Of a stretch of 64,000 bases of DNA, positions 1-8,978 are shown in pieces (the first letter of the stretch is position 1; each line of letters opens with the position of its first letter). A program made the position numbers and the translations under genes. The notes beneath the pieces are model-generated. The model was not told the origin of the DNA and searched no databases. It worked only from the letters and a program-made list of their open reading frames with translations. Origin of the DNA: Paraburkholderia megapolitana (GTDB taxonomy: Bacteria; Pseudomonadota; Gammaproteobacteria; Burkholderiales; Burkholderiaceae); the NCBI RefSeq assembly GCF_007556815.1, contig NZ_CP041745.1, positions 1,364,001-1,428,000 of the forward strand. Reading direction: 5' to 3'.

Positions 1-454
<454 letters not shown>

Positions 455-486
455 TCACCTCGATGTCCGCTTTGTCGAAGCATGTG

Positions 487-1476
487 TCACGACGAATTTT
501 TGTAGCAATAACCGATGAGCCCAAGAACGATGATTAGCACGCCCACCCAGGACGTCAGATCGGGAATCGGTTGATGCATGAAGGCGATTCCGGCCACCAG
601 CGTAATCACGACTTCACCCGCCAGCGTCGCATCGACGGCCGCAATCTGCATCGCGGACGTCGTGCTGTTCCGGGCGAAATAAAATAGTGACGTCGCGCAA
701 ACACCAGCCAGGAGCGCGACCATGAAGCTGCCGAGGAATTGCTGTGCTGAGGGTGCCGGCGGTTGTATTGCGAAAATTAGCGCAAGCCAGTACGGCACGG
801 ACCCGAGGCTCATCAGCAGAACGCAAGCCATCGGGTTTTCGAGAACTTCATTGTCGGACAACCGCAGGCGGCCGAGCTGATTGTGTTTCGCGCTATTGAC
901 GAACTGATTGCCGATCGGATACGCGATAGCTGCGATCAACGCGGGCAACGCGCCGTGAATCACTTCCGAAACTGCGATGCCCTCCTTGATCCTGCCGTAA
1001 TTCAGGACGAGCACGCCCACTACGATCAGGAAGGAAAACGTCAAGCCCTTGCGGGGCATTTTCTTGCCGAAAAGCATCAGGACAAACGGGCTTGCCAGTA
1101 CCGTCAGTTGCCAGGTCGCAGCGACGACCCAGCCATGCGCGAAGTCGGCGGCGAGACAGATTCCGGAATAGAAAACCCCGAATCCGATGCCGCCGGCCAG
1201 CGTCCAGAACAGCAGGTTCCGGAAATAATTGGCCACCACACGCCTGAAATACGCGCTGCCCCTGGAAATCGGCAGGATCGCCGAGAGCAGTACTAGCATG
1301 AAAAGAAACCTCAATGCCGCCGACCAGAGCCAATGCCCCCCCTGCAGGTGCATGACTTCATTTAGCAGGAACGTGGCACTGAAGAACGCCGAACTGACTA
1401 TGCCGATCAAAACCAGTCTGAATGTGGACGGATTCGTCATGCCCGACTGGGGGTCAGTTTTCGTCGCGGCGTGCAT
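487..1476 (-). CDS. DMT-superfamily (EamA/EmrE-like) membrane transporter
   Basis: A 329-residue very hydrophobic protein with about ten predicted membrane helices, starting with the helix LVLIGIVSSAFFSATFLLNEV, of the drug/metabolite transporter type (two EamA-like halves). Such proteins export metabolites or drugs across the inner membrane. The start at 1476 has GGGAAAG upstream and overlaps the 3' end of the Rieske oxygenase gene by 23 bp, which indicates translational coupling; an inner ATG at 1440 has no good ribosome-binding site. Its place between biosynthetic genes makes it the likely exporter of the cluster product or of a toxic intermediate, alongside the MFS protein at 14176. The substrate cannot be read from sequence. 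Confidence 0.85.
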   Translation of the reverse strand: MHAATKTDPQSGMTNPSTFRLVLIGIVSSAFFSATFLLNEVMHLQGGHWLWSAALRFLFMLVLLSAILPISRGSAYFRRVVANYFRNLLFWTLAGGIGFGVFYSGICLAADFAHGWVVAATWQLTVLASPFVLMLFGKKMPRKGLTFSFLIVVGVLVLNYGRIKEGIAVSEVIHGALPALIAAIAYPIGNQFVNSAKHNQLGRLRLSDNEVLENPMACVLLMSLGSVPYWLALIFAIQPPAPSAQQFLGSFMVALLAGVCATSLFYFARNSTTSAMQIAAVDATLAGEVVITLVAGIAFMHQPIPDLTSWVGVLIIVLGLIGYCYKNSS

Positions 1477-2611
1477 ATACTTTCCCGATTACCCATTTGT
1501 TCATGGCATGTACCACTTCTTCATGGAAAGAAAACCGTCCTGGCAGGCACCATCTTGAGTTGACACCTAGTTGTTGACGTTCGCAGATTCGGTTGTCCTC
1601 ATCGATCACCATGTCCCACCGGGAGATGTAGCGTGGTGAGATATCCTTGAAATCGTCTCGCGCCACGGTACTTTCCGGGAAGCAATACCCCACGTGCACT
1701 TTGGTGGTAGTCGGAGTTTCGGGAAGCTTGTTGATCCACCAGCTCGAATCCTGGGTCGTCACGAGAAAGAAACCGGGGTAGATCATTGTGAAGTAAGTTC
1801 CCGTCGCCTCCTTACCGGAGATGCCGGGAATCTTGGGGAAGATCTTGCCATTGTCCACAGATGTAACGGAAACCGTGCGGGGATATTCGAAAAAGGTGGT
1901 TTCGTATTCACCCGACGACGGTTGCCTCGGGAAAACCTGCTGCCCGATGGAAACGGGATGTACTGTCGGAGCGTGATAGTCCTCCATGTCCACCTCGGTA
2001 TACAACTTCCAGTTGCATTTGACGAGGTGATTTTTCTCCATAACGCAGCGCATCTTCTGCAGCTGATACCCATGCATCTTGTCCGGCAGGTCGCCCAGAA
2101 ACTCCATCAAAGGCGCGGCATCGGTGTCGAAATTGATGAAGATGAAACCTTCCCACGTCTCGACCCGAATCGGCACCAGGCCATTCTTTTCCTTCGCGAA
2201 ATTGATGCTCTTTTTCATGTCCGGCGCACCCATCAGCGAGCCGTCCAGGTCATACCCCCAGTTATGAAACGGGCATCTGATCATCTTGACGGAGCCTTCG
2301 CCATCAAGCAGACGGGCACCGCGATGCCGGCAAAAATTCTGGAACGCAGAAATCCCGCCCTCCGGGTTTCGCAGCACGATGACCGATTCGCCTAGCAGAT
2401 CGAAGACGAAATAATCGCCGGCAGTGGGTACTTTCTCTTCTCTGCCGACAAACAGCCAGTACTTGAAAAAGATGTTGTCGATTTCCGCCTGGAAGAACTC
2501 ATCTGATTTGTAGCACTCCGGCGGCAGGGAGCTTGTTTCCAGAAAGTGGCTTTCCGTTGTTTCGAAAAGCGCCTTCTGGTTCGTTTCCAAAAAATTTCTT
2601 TCGGGGTTCAC
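1454..2611 (-). CDS. Rieske non-heme iron oxygenase, alpha-subunit family
   Basis: About 385 residues. The Rieske [2Fe-2S] motif is complete: C94-x-H96 (CRHRGARLLDG) and C113-x2-H116 (CPFHNWGYDLDG). The catalytic iron site reads EDYHAPTVH with H203 and H208 and a C-terminal Asp near D328 (DEDNRICE). The residue three before the first His, the one that links the Rieske cluster to the iron, is Glu (E200). Aromatic dioxygenases such as naphthalene dioxygenase have Asp there; carnitine and choline monooxygenases have Glu. This suggests an aliphatic amine or amino-acid-like substrate. I chose the GTG at 2611 because AGGAGA lies 7 nt upstream; the frame stays open to 2719 but that part has no family match. 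No reductase or ferredoxin gene is visible nearby, so electrons must come from elsewhere. Confidence 0.88.
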   Translation of the reverse strand: MNPERNFLETNQKALFETTESHFLETSSLPPECYKSDEFFQAEIDNIFFKYWLFVGREEKVPTAGDYFVFDLLGESVIVLRNPEGGISAFQNFCRHRGARLLDGEGSVKMIRCPFHNWGYDLDGSLMGAPDMKKSINFAKEKNGLVPIRVETWEGFIFINFDTDAAPLMEFLGDLPDKMHGYQLQKMRCVMEKNHLVKCNWKLYTEVDMEDYHAPTVHPVSIGQQVFPRQPSSGEYETTFFEYPRTVSVTSVDNGKIFPKIPGISGKEATGTYFTMIYPGFFLVTTQDSSWWINKLPETPTTTKVHVGYCFPESTVARDDFKDISPRYISRWDMVIDEDNRICERQQLGVNSRWCLPGRFSFHEEVVHAMNKWVIGKVYARRDEN

Positions 2612-2767
2612 GATCAAATCTCCTCGAGTCATTTTTCTTGCCGTTTGTGAGGCAGGTCGGTCGACGCTCAGTTGCATGCACAGCGCAACGCGTATCTCGT
2701 TGTCATCGACGAGAGCCACCGTCGAGCGCGGGCGATGTGAGGCGGAATCTGCGTGAGCGAAGGAATC

Positions 2768-3520
2768 TCAGGCATTCACCCCGCATTCCTGCAGTTTTTG
2801 CGCTGCGACCCGCTTTAGATCCACGGATGCGGCTTTCCTTGTCGGACTGCATTCCGTTGGCTGCAAAGCGATCGAGAACGTCCCGCTGCCGAGTTGACGC
2901 AACGATTCAACCAGCGCTTCGCCGCACAGGATGTTGATAGACCGGATGAGTTCCGGGTAGCTCGACGGCACCTCACTTAGCACGCGCCTGAGCAATATAG
3001 GTCCGGTGTCCACGCCCTTGTCGATGAAGTGCACGGTCACGCCCTGGGCCTTTCCTTCGAGAATGGCCCATACATAAGGGTTGTTGCCCCTGATCTCCGG
3101 CAGTAGTCCAGGGTGCACGTTGATGATGCCCAGATTGCACTCGTGAATGACGGATTCCTTGATGATCCGTGTATCCCCAAGAACGGCCAGGTGGATGCTA
3201 GCTGCGCGGATCAGATCGACGCATGCCGTATCGTTGTGGTTTTCAACGATGCGATAGGGAATGTTCTTCTTCCTGCACAGCGCTTCCACGTCGCCGATTT
3301 CGACGAAATCGTCCAGCTCCTTAAGGACACTTCGCTGTTCCTCCACGCCGTCCTGACCTGGCAGCGACGCTTCCTCGATAACCAGTGCGGGTACGAAATC
3401 CGCTTCGATCAAGGCGTCGAGCATCGTGCGACCACGAGGATGGTTCCTGAAATTCAGGTAGACAAACTCGATCTCGCGCTGCATCGCACGCAGACAGAAA
3501 GAAATATCGCTGATCAACAT
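2768..3520 (-). CDS. Formyltransferase-family protein (Fmt/GART fold), amine N-formylation
   Basis: 250 residues with the formyltransferase core and the full catalytic triad: N134 and H136 in INVHPGLLPEIRG and D171 in KGVDTGPIL. This is the N-H-D arrangement of methionyl-tRNA and glycinamide-ribotide formyltransferases, which move a formyl group from 10-formyl-tetrahydrofolate to an amine. It lacks the C-terminal tRNA-binding domain of Fmt, and its length is that of small-molecule N-formyltransferases. The start has AAGGA about 10 nt upstream. It lies directly downstream of the ectoine-synthase homologue, in the place an EctA acetyltransferase would fill in an ectoine operon. I infer that it formylates a diamino acid made by the aminotransferase. 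The acceptor is not proven. Confidence 0.85.
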   Translation of the reverse strand: MLISDISFCLRAMQREIEFVYLNFRNHPRGRTMLDALIEADFVPALVIEEASLPGQDGVEEQRSVLKELDDFVEIGDVEALCRKKNIPYRIVENHNDTACVDLIRAASIHLAVLGDTRIIKESVIHECNLGIINVHPGLLPEIRGNNPYVWAILEGKAQGVTVHFIDKGVDTGPILLRRVLSEVPSSYPELIRSINILCGEALVESLRQLGSGTFSIALQPTECSPTRKAASVDLKRVAAQKLQECGVNA

Positions 3521-3631
3521 GGTCTCAAGATCCTTTAAAAGAATCCGGACTGCCGTGGAGACGGGCGGGCCGATGAACTATCGTCGCGCATCAGCCTCGG
3601 TAATCGAGATCGGTTTGTTCTCGTTCAGAAA

Positions 3632-4015
3632 TCAATCGCTCGCCGGATAAGCGCCGTCCGGCCCATGCGTTTCATCGCCGTTGAGCGCCGGTGAGAATGT
3701 GCAGGCAATGACAATGTCGGTCTCGCAGGTAACGATGTGGTGGTCGTGCTGGTTGAGGGCGTACATCATTCCAGGTTCGACAGGAAATATCTCCTGGGTC
3801 GCGACATTTTTTATTTGCGCCGATCCAGATATGCAATACACGCACTCGAGATGATGCCGATATTGCATCTCTGTTGTCGTGCCGGCATACATCGTGGTGA
3901 TGTGAAACCCGAAACCCATGCCGTCTTTTCTTAGCAGCAATCGCACGCTGTCCCAGGTTTTTTCTTTTTTGTGACGTTCAGTCCCGATGGTGTCTTTGAT
4001 ATTCCTGACAATCAT
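3632..4015 (-). CDS. Ectoine synthase (EctC) homologue, cupin cyclase
   Basis: 127 residues that align from end to end with L-ectoine synthase: MIVRNIKDTIGTER at the start, GMGFGFHITTMYAGT, HHLECVYCISG, MYALNQHDHH, and a C-terminus like the family's NGKEVHDEDGVYP. The three iron ligands known for ectoine synthase fall at the same numbers here: E57, Y85 and H93. T40 and Y52 are also kept. Ectoine synthase closes N-gamma-acetyl-diaminobutyrate to the cyclic amidine ectoine. Here no acetyltransferase is visible, but a formyltransferase follows, so a formylated substrate and a 2-H amidine are plausible. The start at 4015 has GAGGAG 5 nt upstream; an in-frame codon at 4048 is less likely. It is the first gene of the leftward operon, about 87 nt after the inferred transcript start. 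Confidence 0.9.
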   Translation of the reverse strand: MIVRNIKDTIGTERHKKEKTWDSVRLLLRKDGMGFGFHITTMYAGTTTEMQYRHHLECVYCISGSAQIKNVATQEIFPVEPGMMYALNQHDHHIVTCETDIVIACTFSPALNGDETHGPDGAYPASD

Positions 4016-4061
4016 GCTGGCTCCTCGCCCCTGAAGAGGGTCTGTCAATTAGATCGGATCT

Positions 4062-4084
4062 CAATCACATTTTTACTTTGATTG
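4062..4084. promoter_or_regulatory. AT-rich dyad upstream of the ectC-like gene
   Basis: CAATCA and TGATTG form perfect 6-bp arms separated by 11 nt. The site lies 47 to 69 nt before the ectC-like ATG, inside the inferred leader. It could be a regulator site or a small RNA hairpin. No function is assigned. Confidence 0.35.
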
Positions 4085-4108
4085 CATTTCGCATCGTCAG
4101 TTTGACGA

Positions 4109-4152
4109 ACGGTAACTGCGATTCGCCTGAAGGTCATCCGGAAAAATACGGA
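4109..4152 (-). promoter_or_regulatory. Cluster operator box 2 and -10 for the leftward operon
   Basis: On the minus strand the box reads TCCGTATTTTTCCGGA (4152 to 4137), identical to box 1 at 15 of 16 positions, and is followed like the other boxes by TGA/TGT-x-C. Exactly 22 nt later comes TACCGT (4114 to 4109), which keeps the T, A and final T of a -10 hexamer. No -35 is seen, which fits a promoter that depends on an activator bound near -42. The transcript would start near 4102 and lead into the ectC-like gene. Confidence 0.65.
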
Positions 4153-4294
4153 AGGTCCGAGAAAATCGAAAATCCCCGGTTTTGATCATGATGACGGGCA
4201 CGTGCACTAGAGAAGGGCTTTATCGAATCAGACCGGACACTGTTTGAACTATCCATGCATCGGAATTTTGCGATAGAAATCGATGCATTGTGGT

Positions 4295-4338
4295 TCCGTA
4301 TTTTTACGGATGATCGGGTGTGAAAATCTGGCTATAGT
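4295..4338 (+). promoter_or_regulatory. Cluster operator box 1 and -10 for the NRPS operon
   Basis: TCCGTATTTTTACGGA at 4295 to 4310 is a perfect dyad with arms TCCGTA and TACGGA. It is followed after exactly 22 nt by TATAGT (4333 to 4338). With a start near 4345 the dyad is centred at about -42.5, the place where LuxR-type activators bind and take over the role of a -35. The leader to the NRPS ATG would be about 295 nt, which is long and leaves room for further control. Confidence 0.7.
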
Positions 4339-4432
4339 CGGATCGAATTCATCTAAAAGCCCGCTTCGTGATCTGGCGATCCCAGGTTTCGGATTAATAA
4401 AATGGAGCCGGTGAATCATGCAGGTGTCGATC

Positions 4433-4451
4433 CGGAATTCTCGGAATTCCG
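4433..4451. repeat. 19-bp palindrome in the NRPS leader
   Basis: CGGAATTC and GAATTCCG form perfect 8-bp arms around TCG. A TCCG-N7-CGGA arrangement overlaps it, one base short of the cluster box spacing, so it may be a weaker related site. It lies between the inferred transcript start and the NRPS gene. Confidence 0.4.
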
Positions 4452-4639
4452 TGTGGCGTTTCAGTGTTTTCGGGGCAGGCATATAACCTGAGCATGCGTC
4501 TCCATCAATTCGGGCGAGTGAATATTACTTAAAGAATGAAAATATAAGAACTTATCGGACCACGGTTTTCGTAAGGAGTCGATCTTGCATTCTGCGAGCC
4601 GTCTTCTCTTTGATCTTGCGCCAAACGAGGGTGGATCGC

Positions 4640-7600
4640 ATGTTTATCCAAATATTTCAATCTCACCTGAGTGATTCCGCGGATCGCATTGCGATCTGCT
4701 CGCAAGACAGCAATCTCACGTATGGGGAACTCAACACACAGGCCGAGTCGCTGGCGCTGACGCTCGGCGCGAACGGCGTCAAACCGGGCCAGCTCGTCGT
4801 GCTGTTCATGCCGCGTTCACCGGCGATCGTCATGGGGATGCTGGCGATCATGATGGCTGGCGGCGCATATACCGTGGTCGAGGCGAATGGCGCTCCTCAC
4901 GAGCAGTTGAAGCAGATAGCTGACATAGACGCCGATTTTCTGATTGTTTCCAGCGAACTGACCCATCTCGCCGGTGAGACCGGTTTGCCTTGGTGCACGT
5001 CGCATGGGGCGCCGGCCGACATGCGTGCGCCATTGGAATCGCGGCTTGTGCCCGCGCCGGGCGACGCGACCGCCTATGTGCTTTTCACATCCGGCTCTAC
5101 GGGGGTGCCCAAAGGCGTCGCAGTCAGCCACGACAATCTCGCGCATTACTGCACGGGCCTCATCGTGCGACTCGGTCTGCCGGACGGAATGACGTATGCA
5201 CACGTAAGCACGCTGTCGGCCGATCTTGGTAACACCTGCCTGTTCACGGCGCTTTGGACCGGGGGCACACTGTATCTCGCCGGCGAGCACGAGCGTAAAG
5301 ATCCGCTGGCGATGGTCTCGGCGTTGAACCGTCATCGTGTGAACGTTCTCAAGATCACGCCGACCCACTGGAAATCGATTCTTGCCGTCGCGCAGGCCGC
5401 AGGCGAGCATGCGCCGAAGCTGGAGTGGCTAATACTGGGGGGCGAGAGACTACAGACGGCGCTTGCCCGCAGGACCCTGGAGAGCGGCGTTACCCGGCGC
5501 CTCGCGAACCACTACGGGCCAACAGAAAGCACGATTGGCGTAACCGTGCAGCCGGTCGCCCTGGCGGCGCTCGGTGACGACGGGGACGCGACCGTTCCGA
5601 TTGGTCGCCCGTTCGGCCGGACCACGCTCAAGATCAGAACCGCCGAAGGCATATTCGGCACAGCCGATATCGAGGGGGAGTTGTATATCGGCGGTCCGTC
5701 CGTCGCGCAGGGCTACCGGAACCGGGAGGAGGCCACACGCGAGCGTTTCGTCGAGCTGGAGAACAGCACCGGCCGCTATTACAGGACCGGCGACTGGGTG
5801 CGCGCGGACGGCGAAGGGACGATCACGTTCCTTGGCAGGGTGGATCGTCAGGTCAAGGTGAATGGTTATCGGGTCGAACTGGAACACGTCGAGCGAGCCA
5901 TCCGTAGCAAGGCGGACATCGGTCACGTGGTTGTCGTGCATCACCGTCATCAGGAACACGATTATCTGTTGTGCGCGTATGAAGGTCTGGCGCAGGAGCC
6001 GGCCGCGCTTCGCCGCGAGATGCAACATATCTTGCCCGGCTATATGATCCCCGTTGTCTTCGAGCACTATGCTTCGCTGCCGACCAATCAGAACGGCAAG
6101 ATAGACGGCGGCACCATCAAGCAGCTGCTGATCGACACATTCTCGCGCAGACACGCTCCCGGCGCGGCGTACCTCGCATCAGCACACGCAGACGACGATC
6201 TCCAGACCTTCATCACACGCGTCTTCCGCAAATATGTCGGCGAACGATGCTATTCGCCGGACGATAACTTCTTCGATCTGGGAGCTGATTCGCTGGATGC
6301 GATTCAGCTCATCGCCGAGCTCCAGTTGAGCGGCTATCCGGTCAGCGCGCACGCATTCCTGGAGCGTCCGACCGTAAGGGGGGTGCTAGCGATGATCGAC
6401 GGCGAGCAGGCGAGAACCGCGCCTGCGCCGGCTCCCGAAGAAACGGCCGACAGGTGGCCGTGTTCGCCAGCCCAGCAAGAATTCCTGAAGCGCGGTTTCG
6501 CCGAACCGAACCGGTGGAACCAGGCCATGGTGCTCGAACTCGGAGTCCAGCTCGATCCACTGGTGCTTGAGCGCGCGTTTGACCGCCTCGTTTCCGAACA
6601 TGCGTTGTTGCGCGCCGGCTTTCACCGCGACGAAGCGCTCGGGCAGTGGTATTTCCGCTCCCAGCCGACGGTGGATTCGATTCTGTCCATTTGCGCGGCG
6701 CAGGAAGCACCATGGTCCGACCTGGGCCCGTTCGTGAACGAGCGGTACGGGCACCTTGCCTCGCAACTCGACATCGAGAGTGGGCAGACGTTTCGCGCGG
6801 AGTTGTCGATCATCCGGGGCAAACAGTTCCTTCTGCTCGTGGGACATCATCTCGCCGTCGACGTCATTTCATGGCGAATCCTGCTGGACGATCTGATGCG
6901 TCACTATTCGGTGCTGGAAGGTGTCGAACCGGCTACCCGGGCAATCCGCTCCTGTACGTTCGGACAGTGGTGCCAGCACCTGGAGACCCACCAGGCGCGC
7001 CTCTATGCGGATCGGAATTACTGGCTGGAGCAGCCTCGCCAGGAGCCGTTCTCCGCATCGCATGCAGGCGTGGAAGCGCATTCGGGTACAGCGTGGATCG
7101 CCTTTAGCGCCGTGGAAACAGAAGCGCTGTCGAAGATCGCTGCGTCGCAGAATATGGGCATTGACCGCATGTTGCTTGCCGGATTTTTCGAGCAGTGCGC
7201 GGATGCGCGTCCAGACGAGGTCGTGCAGGTCGACGTGGAGAGCCACGGTCGTTTGTCTCTCTCCCCCGACGTCGATGTATCGCGCACGATCGGGTGGTTC
7301 ACCTCGACATTCCCTGTTGCGTTCGAACGCGGGCAAATTACATCCATTGGGTTGGCGAGCGCATTGCACGAGCGTCTGAACCGCTTACCCAATCTGGGAC
7401 ATGCCTATACGCTGATCGATGGTATGCAACATGGCACGCGTTCGCGATATTGCTTCAATTTTCTTGGCCGGCAGCGCCTCGGCTTGCGAAACGACTGGAA
7501 GATGAAGCTTGTCAGTATCGAATTGCCCAGTCTCAGAGGCGCGCAAAACGACCGGGTCTATGACCTGAAGTTGACCGGGAAGATTGTCGACGGACAACTC

Positions 7601-8956
7601 ATTCTCGATCTGAATTTCGATGCGAGCGCGGATACCGCGCCATCCATCGAACAGTTCGTCCTGAATCTGAAAGAGCGTATTTTGCAACCGGTGGATCCGG
7701 GCTTGCGTTCGAGTGGCCCCCCGCGAATGCACGACGCGAATTCGTCCGGTGCGTTGTGGAATATTCCCGCCGATATTGTGTCGTCCAACGGCGCGGACCG
7801 GAAACGCCGCTCATATGAAAGCATCTTCGTGACCGGCGCGAATGGCTTCATCGGCATCTACGCACTATACGAACTATTGTTGAGTACCGACGCGCACATC
7901 ATCTGTCTGGTTCGCGACAGTGGAGACGAAAGCGCTGCGAGCCGGCTGTTCGATGCATGGTCGGCATTCTTCGATCCCAACGAACTCGAATCGCGGTGGT
8001 CGAGAATCTCGGTGATAGCGGGTGACATCACGCAACCCTGCCTCGGTATGAGCGACGTCGAATGGGACATGACGAGCCGCTCCGCGGATGCGATCTATCA
8101 CTTCGCTGCCGATACTCGCTTGGTTGGTAGCACCACGGAGATGCGGGCAAGCATCCTGCACTCGACGAGAGAAATTGTCAGGCTCGCAGAGCAGGGACGC
8201 CAGAAAGACCTTCACTTCATGTCCACCCTCGCCGTGAGCGGCATGTGCGCGGGCGATGAACCGCGTACCTTCGACGAGGATTCACTCGACGTCGGCCAGA
8301 CCTTCTTCAACGAATACGAGCGCACGAAGTTCGACGCTGAAGTACTGGTCAGGAACTTCGCGTATCAGGGGCGCAGCGCATTCATCTACCGCTCGGGAAA
8401 CGTCACCGGACATTCGGAGACCGCCTTGTTCCAGCGCAACGCCACAGCCAATCGCTGGGTTCAATGTCTGCGGGCCATTGTCACGATCGGGAAAGCGCCG
8501 CGTGTCTATACCGAGCGCATCATTCTGAGCCCGGTCGACATCGTCGCCCGAGGCATCGTCGCCATTTCGCTGGACAGCAACGTATCGGGAGGCACATTCC
8601 ATGTGGACTCCGAAAGTGCGGTTCCCGCGAGTATGTTCATCGACTCGATCGAGGCCTTGGGCGCTCCCATCGAACGCGTCGACAACGCGAATCTCGCAGA
8701 GCTGTTCCGGCATTCCGGCCGGCTCGATCACGCGGACATCGCGCTCGGTTACTTCTGGGCGGTGAGAGGCAGCCGCAACATACGGTACGACAACAGCAGG
8801 ACGCTTGCCATGCTGGCGAGTTCGGACATCGCCTTCAGGCCGCTCGATAGCGCGTGGGTGACACGCTTCGTCGAGAACCTCCGGCAGTCCGGGGCGCTGG
8901 CGGTAGGCGAGCGGCGCGACCCCTCACGTCGAATTTCAGAGTTCATTGCTCAATAA
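4640..8956 (+). CDS. Single-module NRPS, domain order A-T-E-R, predicted aspartate-activating
   Basis: About 1438 residues. Adenylation domain at about 10 to 500, with FTSGSTGVPKG (near 148), YGPTEST, YRTGDW and NGK (K487). Carrier domain with LGADSL, phosphopantetheine serine S551. A condensation-fold domain at about 610 to 1030 is the epimerization type: HHLAVDVISW (H736, H737, D741), ESHGR, SRTIGWFTSTFPV and RYCFNFLGRQR. A terminal thioester-reductase domain follows from about 1060: TGANGFIG (T1065) and YxxxK in FFNEYERTKFD. Aligned to GrsA by eye, the ten specificity residues read DLTKIGHIGK, very close to the known aspartate code. No condensation or thioesterase domain is present, so it should load one amino acid, epimerize it and release it as aldehyde or alcohol. 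The ADLGNT stretch also occurs in glutamine-activating indigoidine synthetases, so glutamine is an alternative. ATG 4640 is preceded by AGGGTGG. Confidence 0.92.
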   Translation: MFIQIFQSHLSDSADRIAICSQDSNLTYGELNTQAESLALTLGANGVKPGQLVVLFMPRSPAIVMGMLAIMMAGGAYTVVEANGAPHEQLKQIADIDADFLIVSSELTHLAGETGLPWCTSHGAPADMRAPLESRLVPAPGDATAYVLFTSGSTGVPKGVAVSHDNLAHYCTGLIVRLGLPDGMTYAHVSTLSADLGNTCLFTALWTGGTLYLAGEHERKDPLAMVSALNRHRVNVLKITPTHWKSILAVAQAAGEHAPKLEWLILGGERLQTALARRTLESGVTRRLANHYGPTESTIGVTVQPVALAALGDDGDATVPIGRPFGRTTLKIRTAEGIFGTADIEGELYIGGPSVAQGYRNREEATRERFVELENSTGRYYRTGDWVRADGEGTITFLGRVDRQVKVNGYRVELEHVERAIRSKADIGHVVVVHHRHQEHDYLLCAYEGLAQEPAALRREMQHILPGYMIPVVFEHYASLPTNQNGKIDGGTIKQLLIDTFSRRHAPGAAYLASAHADDDLQTFITRVFRKYVGERCYSPDDNFFDLGADSLDAIQLIAELQLSGYPVSAHAFLERPTVRGVLAMIDGEQARTAPAPAPEETADRWPCSPAQQEFLKRGFAEPNRWNQAMVLELGVQLDPLVLERAFDRLVSEHALLRAGFHRDEALGQWYFRSQPTVDSILSICAAQEAPWSDLGPFVNERYGHLASQLDIESGQTFRAELSIIRGKQFLLLVGHHLAVDVISWRILLDDLMRHYSVLEGVEPATRAIRSCTFGQWCQHLETHQARLYADRNYWLEQPRQEPFSASHAGVEAHSGTAWIAFSAVETEALSKIAASQNMGIDRMLLAGFFEQCADARPDEVVQVDVESHGRLSLSPDVDVSRTIGWFTSTFPVAFERGQITSIGLASALHERLNRLPNLGHAYTLIDGMQHGTRSRYCFNFLGRQRLGLRNDWKMKLVSIELPSLRGAQNDRVYDLKLTGKIVDGQLILDLNFDASADTAPSIEQFVLNLKERILQPVDPGLRSSGPPRMHDANSSGALWNIPADIVSSNGADRKRRSYESIFVTGANGFIGIYALYELLLSTDAHIICLVRDSGDESAASRLFDAWSAFFDPNELESRWSRISVIAGDITQPCLGMSDVEWDMTSRSADAIYHFAADTRLVGSTTEMRASILHSTREIVRLAEQGRQKDLHFMSTLAVSGMCAGDEPRTFDEDSLDVGQTFFNEYERTKFDAEVLVRNFAYQGRSAFIYRSGNVTGHSETALFQRNATANRWVQCLRAIVTIGKAPRVYTERIILSPVDIVARGIVAISLDSNVSGGTFHVDSESAVPASMFIDSIEALGAPIERVDNANLAELFRHSGRLDHADIALGYFWAVRGSRNIRYDNSRTLAMLASSDIAFRPLDSAWVTRFVENLRQSGALAVGERRDPSRRISEFIAQ

Positions 8957-8978
8957 GCAGCTTAGACAGGATAACAAC

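Noticed and set aside
4249..4482. 77-codon minus-strand frame in the divergent cluster promoter region
   Set aside because: No ribosome-binding site or match, and it would cover the operator box at 4295 and the palindrome at 4433.
6470..7720. Reading the third NRPS domain as a condensation domain
   Set aside because: Its motifs after HHxxxD (SW, ESHGR, SRTIGWFTST, FNFLGRQR) are of the epimerization type, and there is no second carrier domain to act with.
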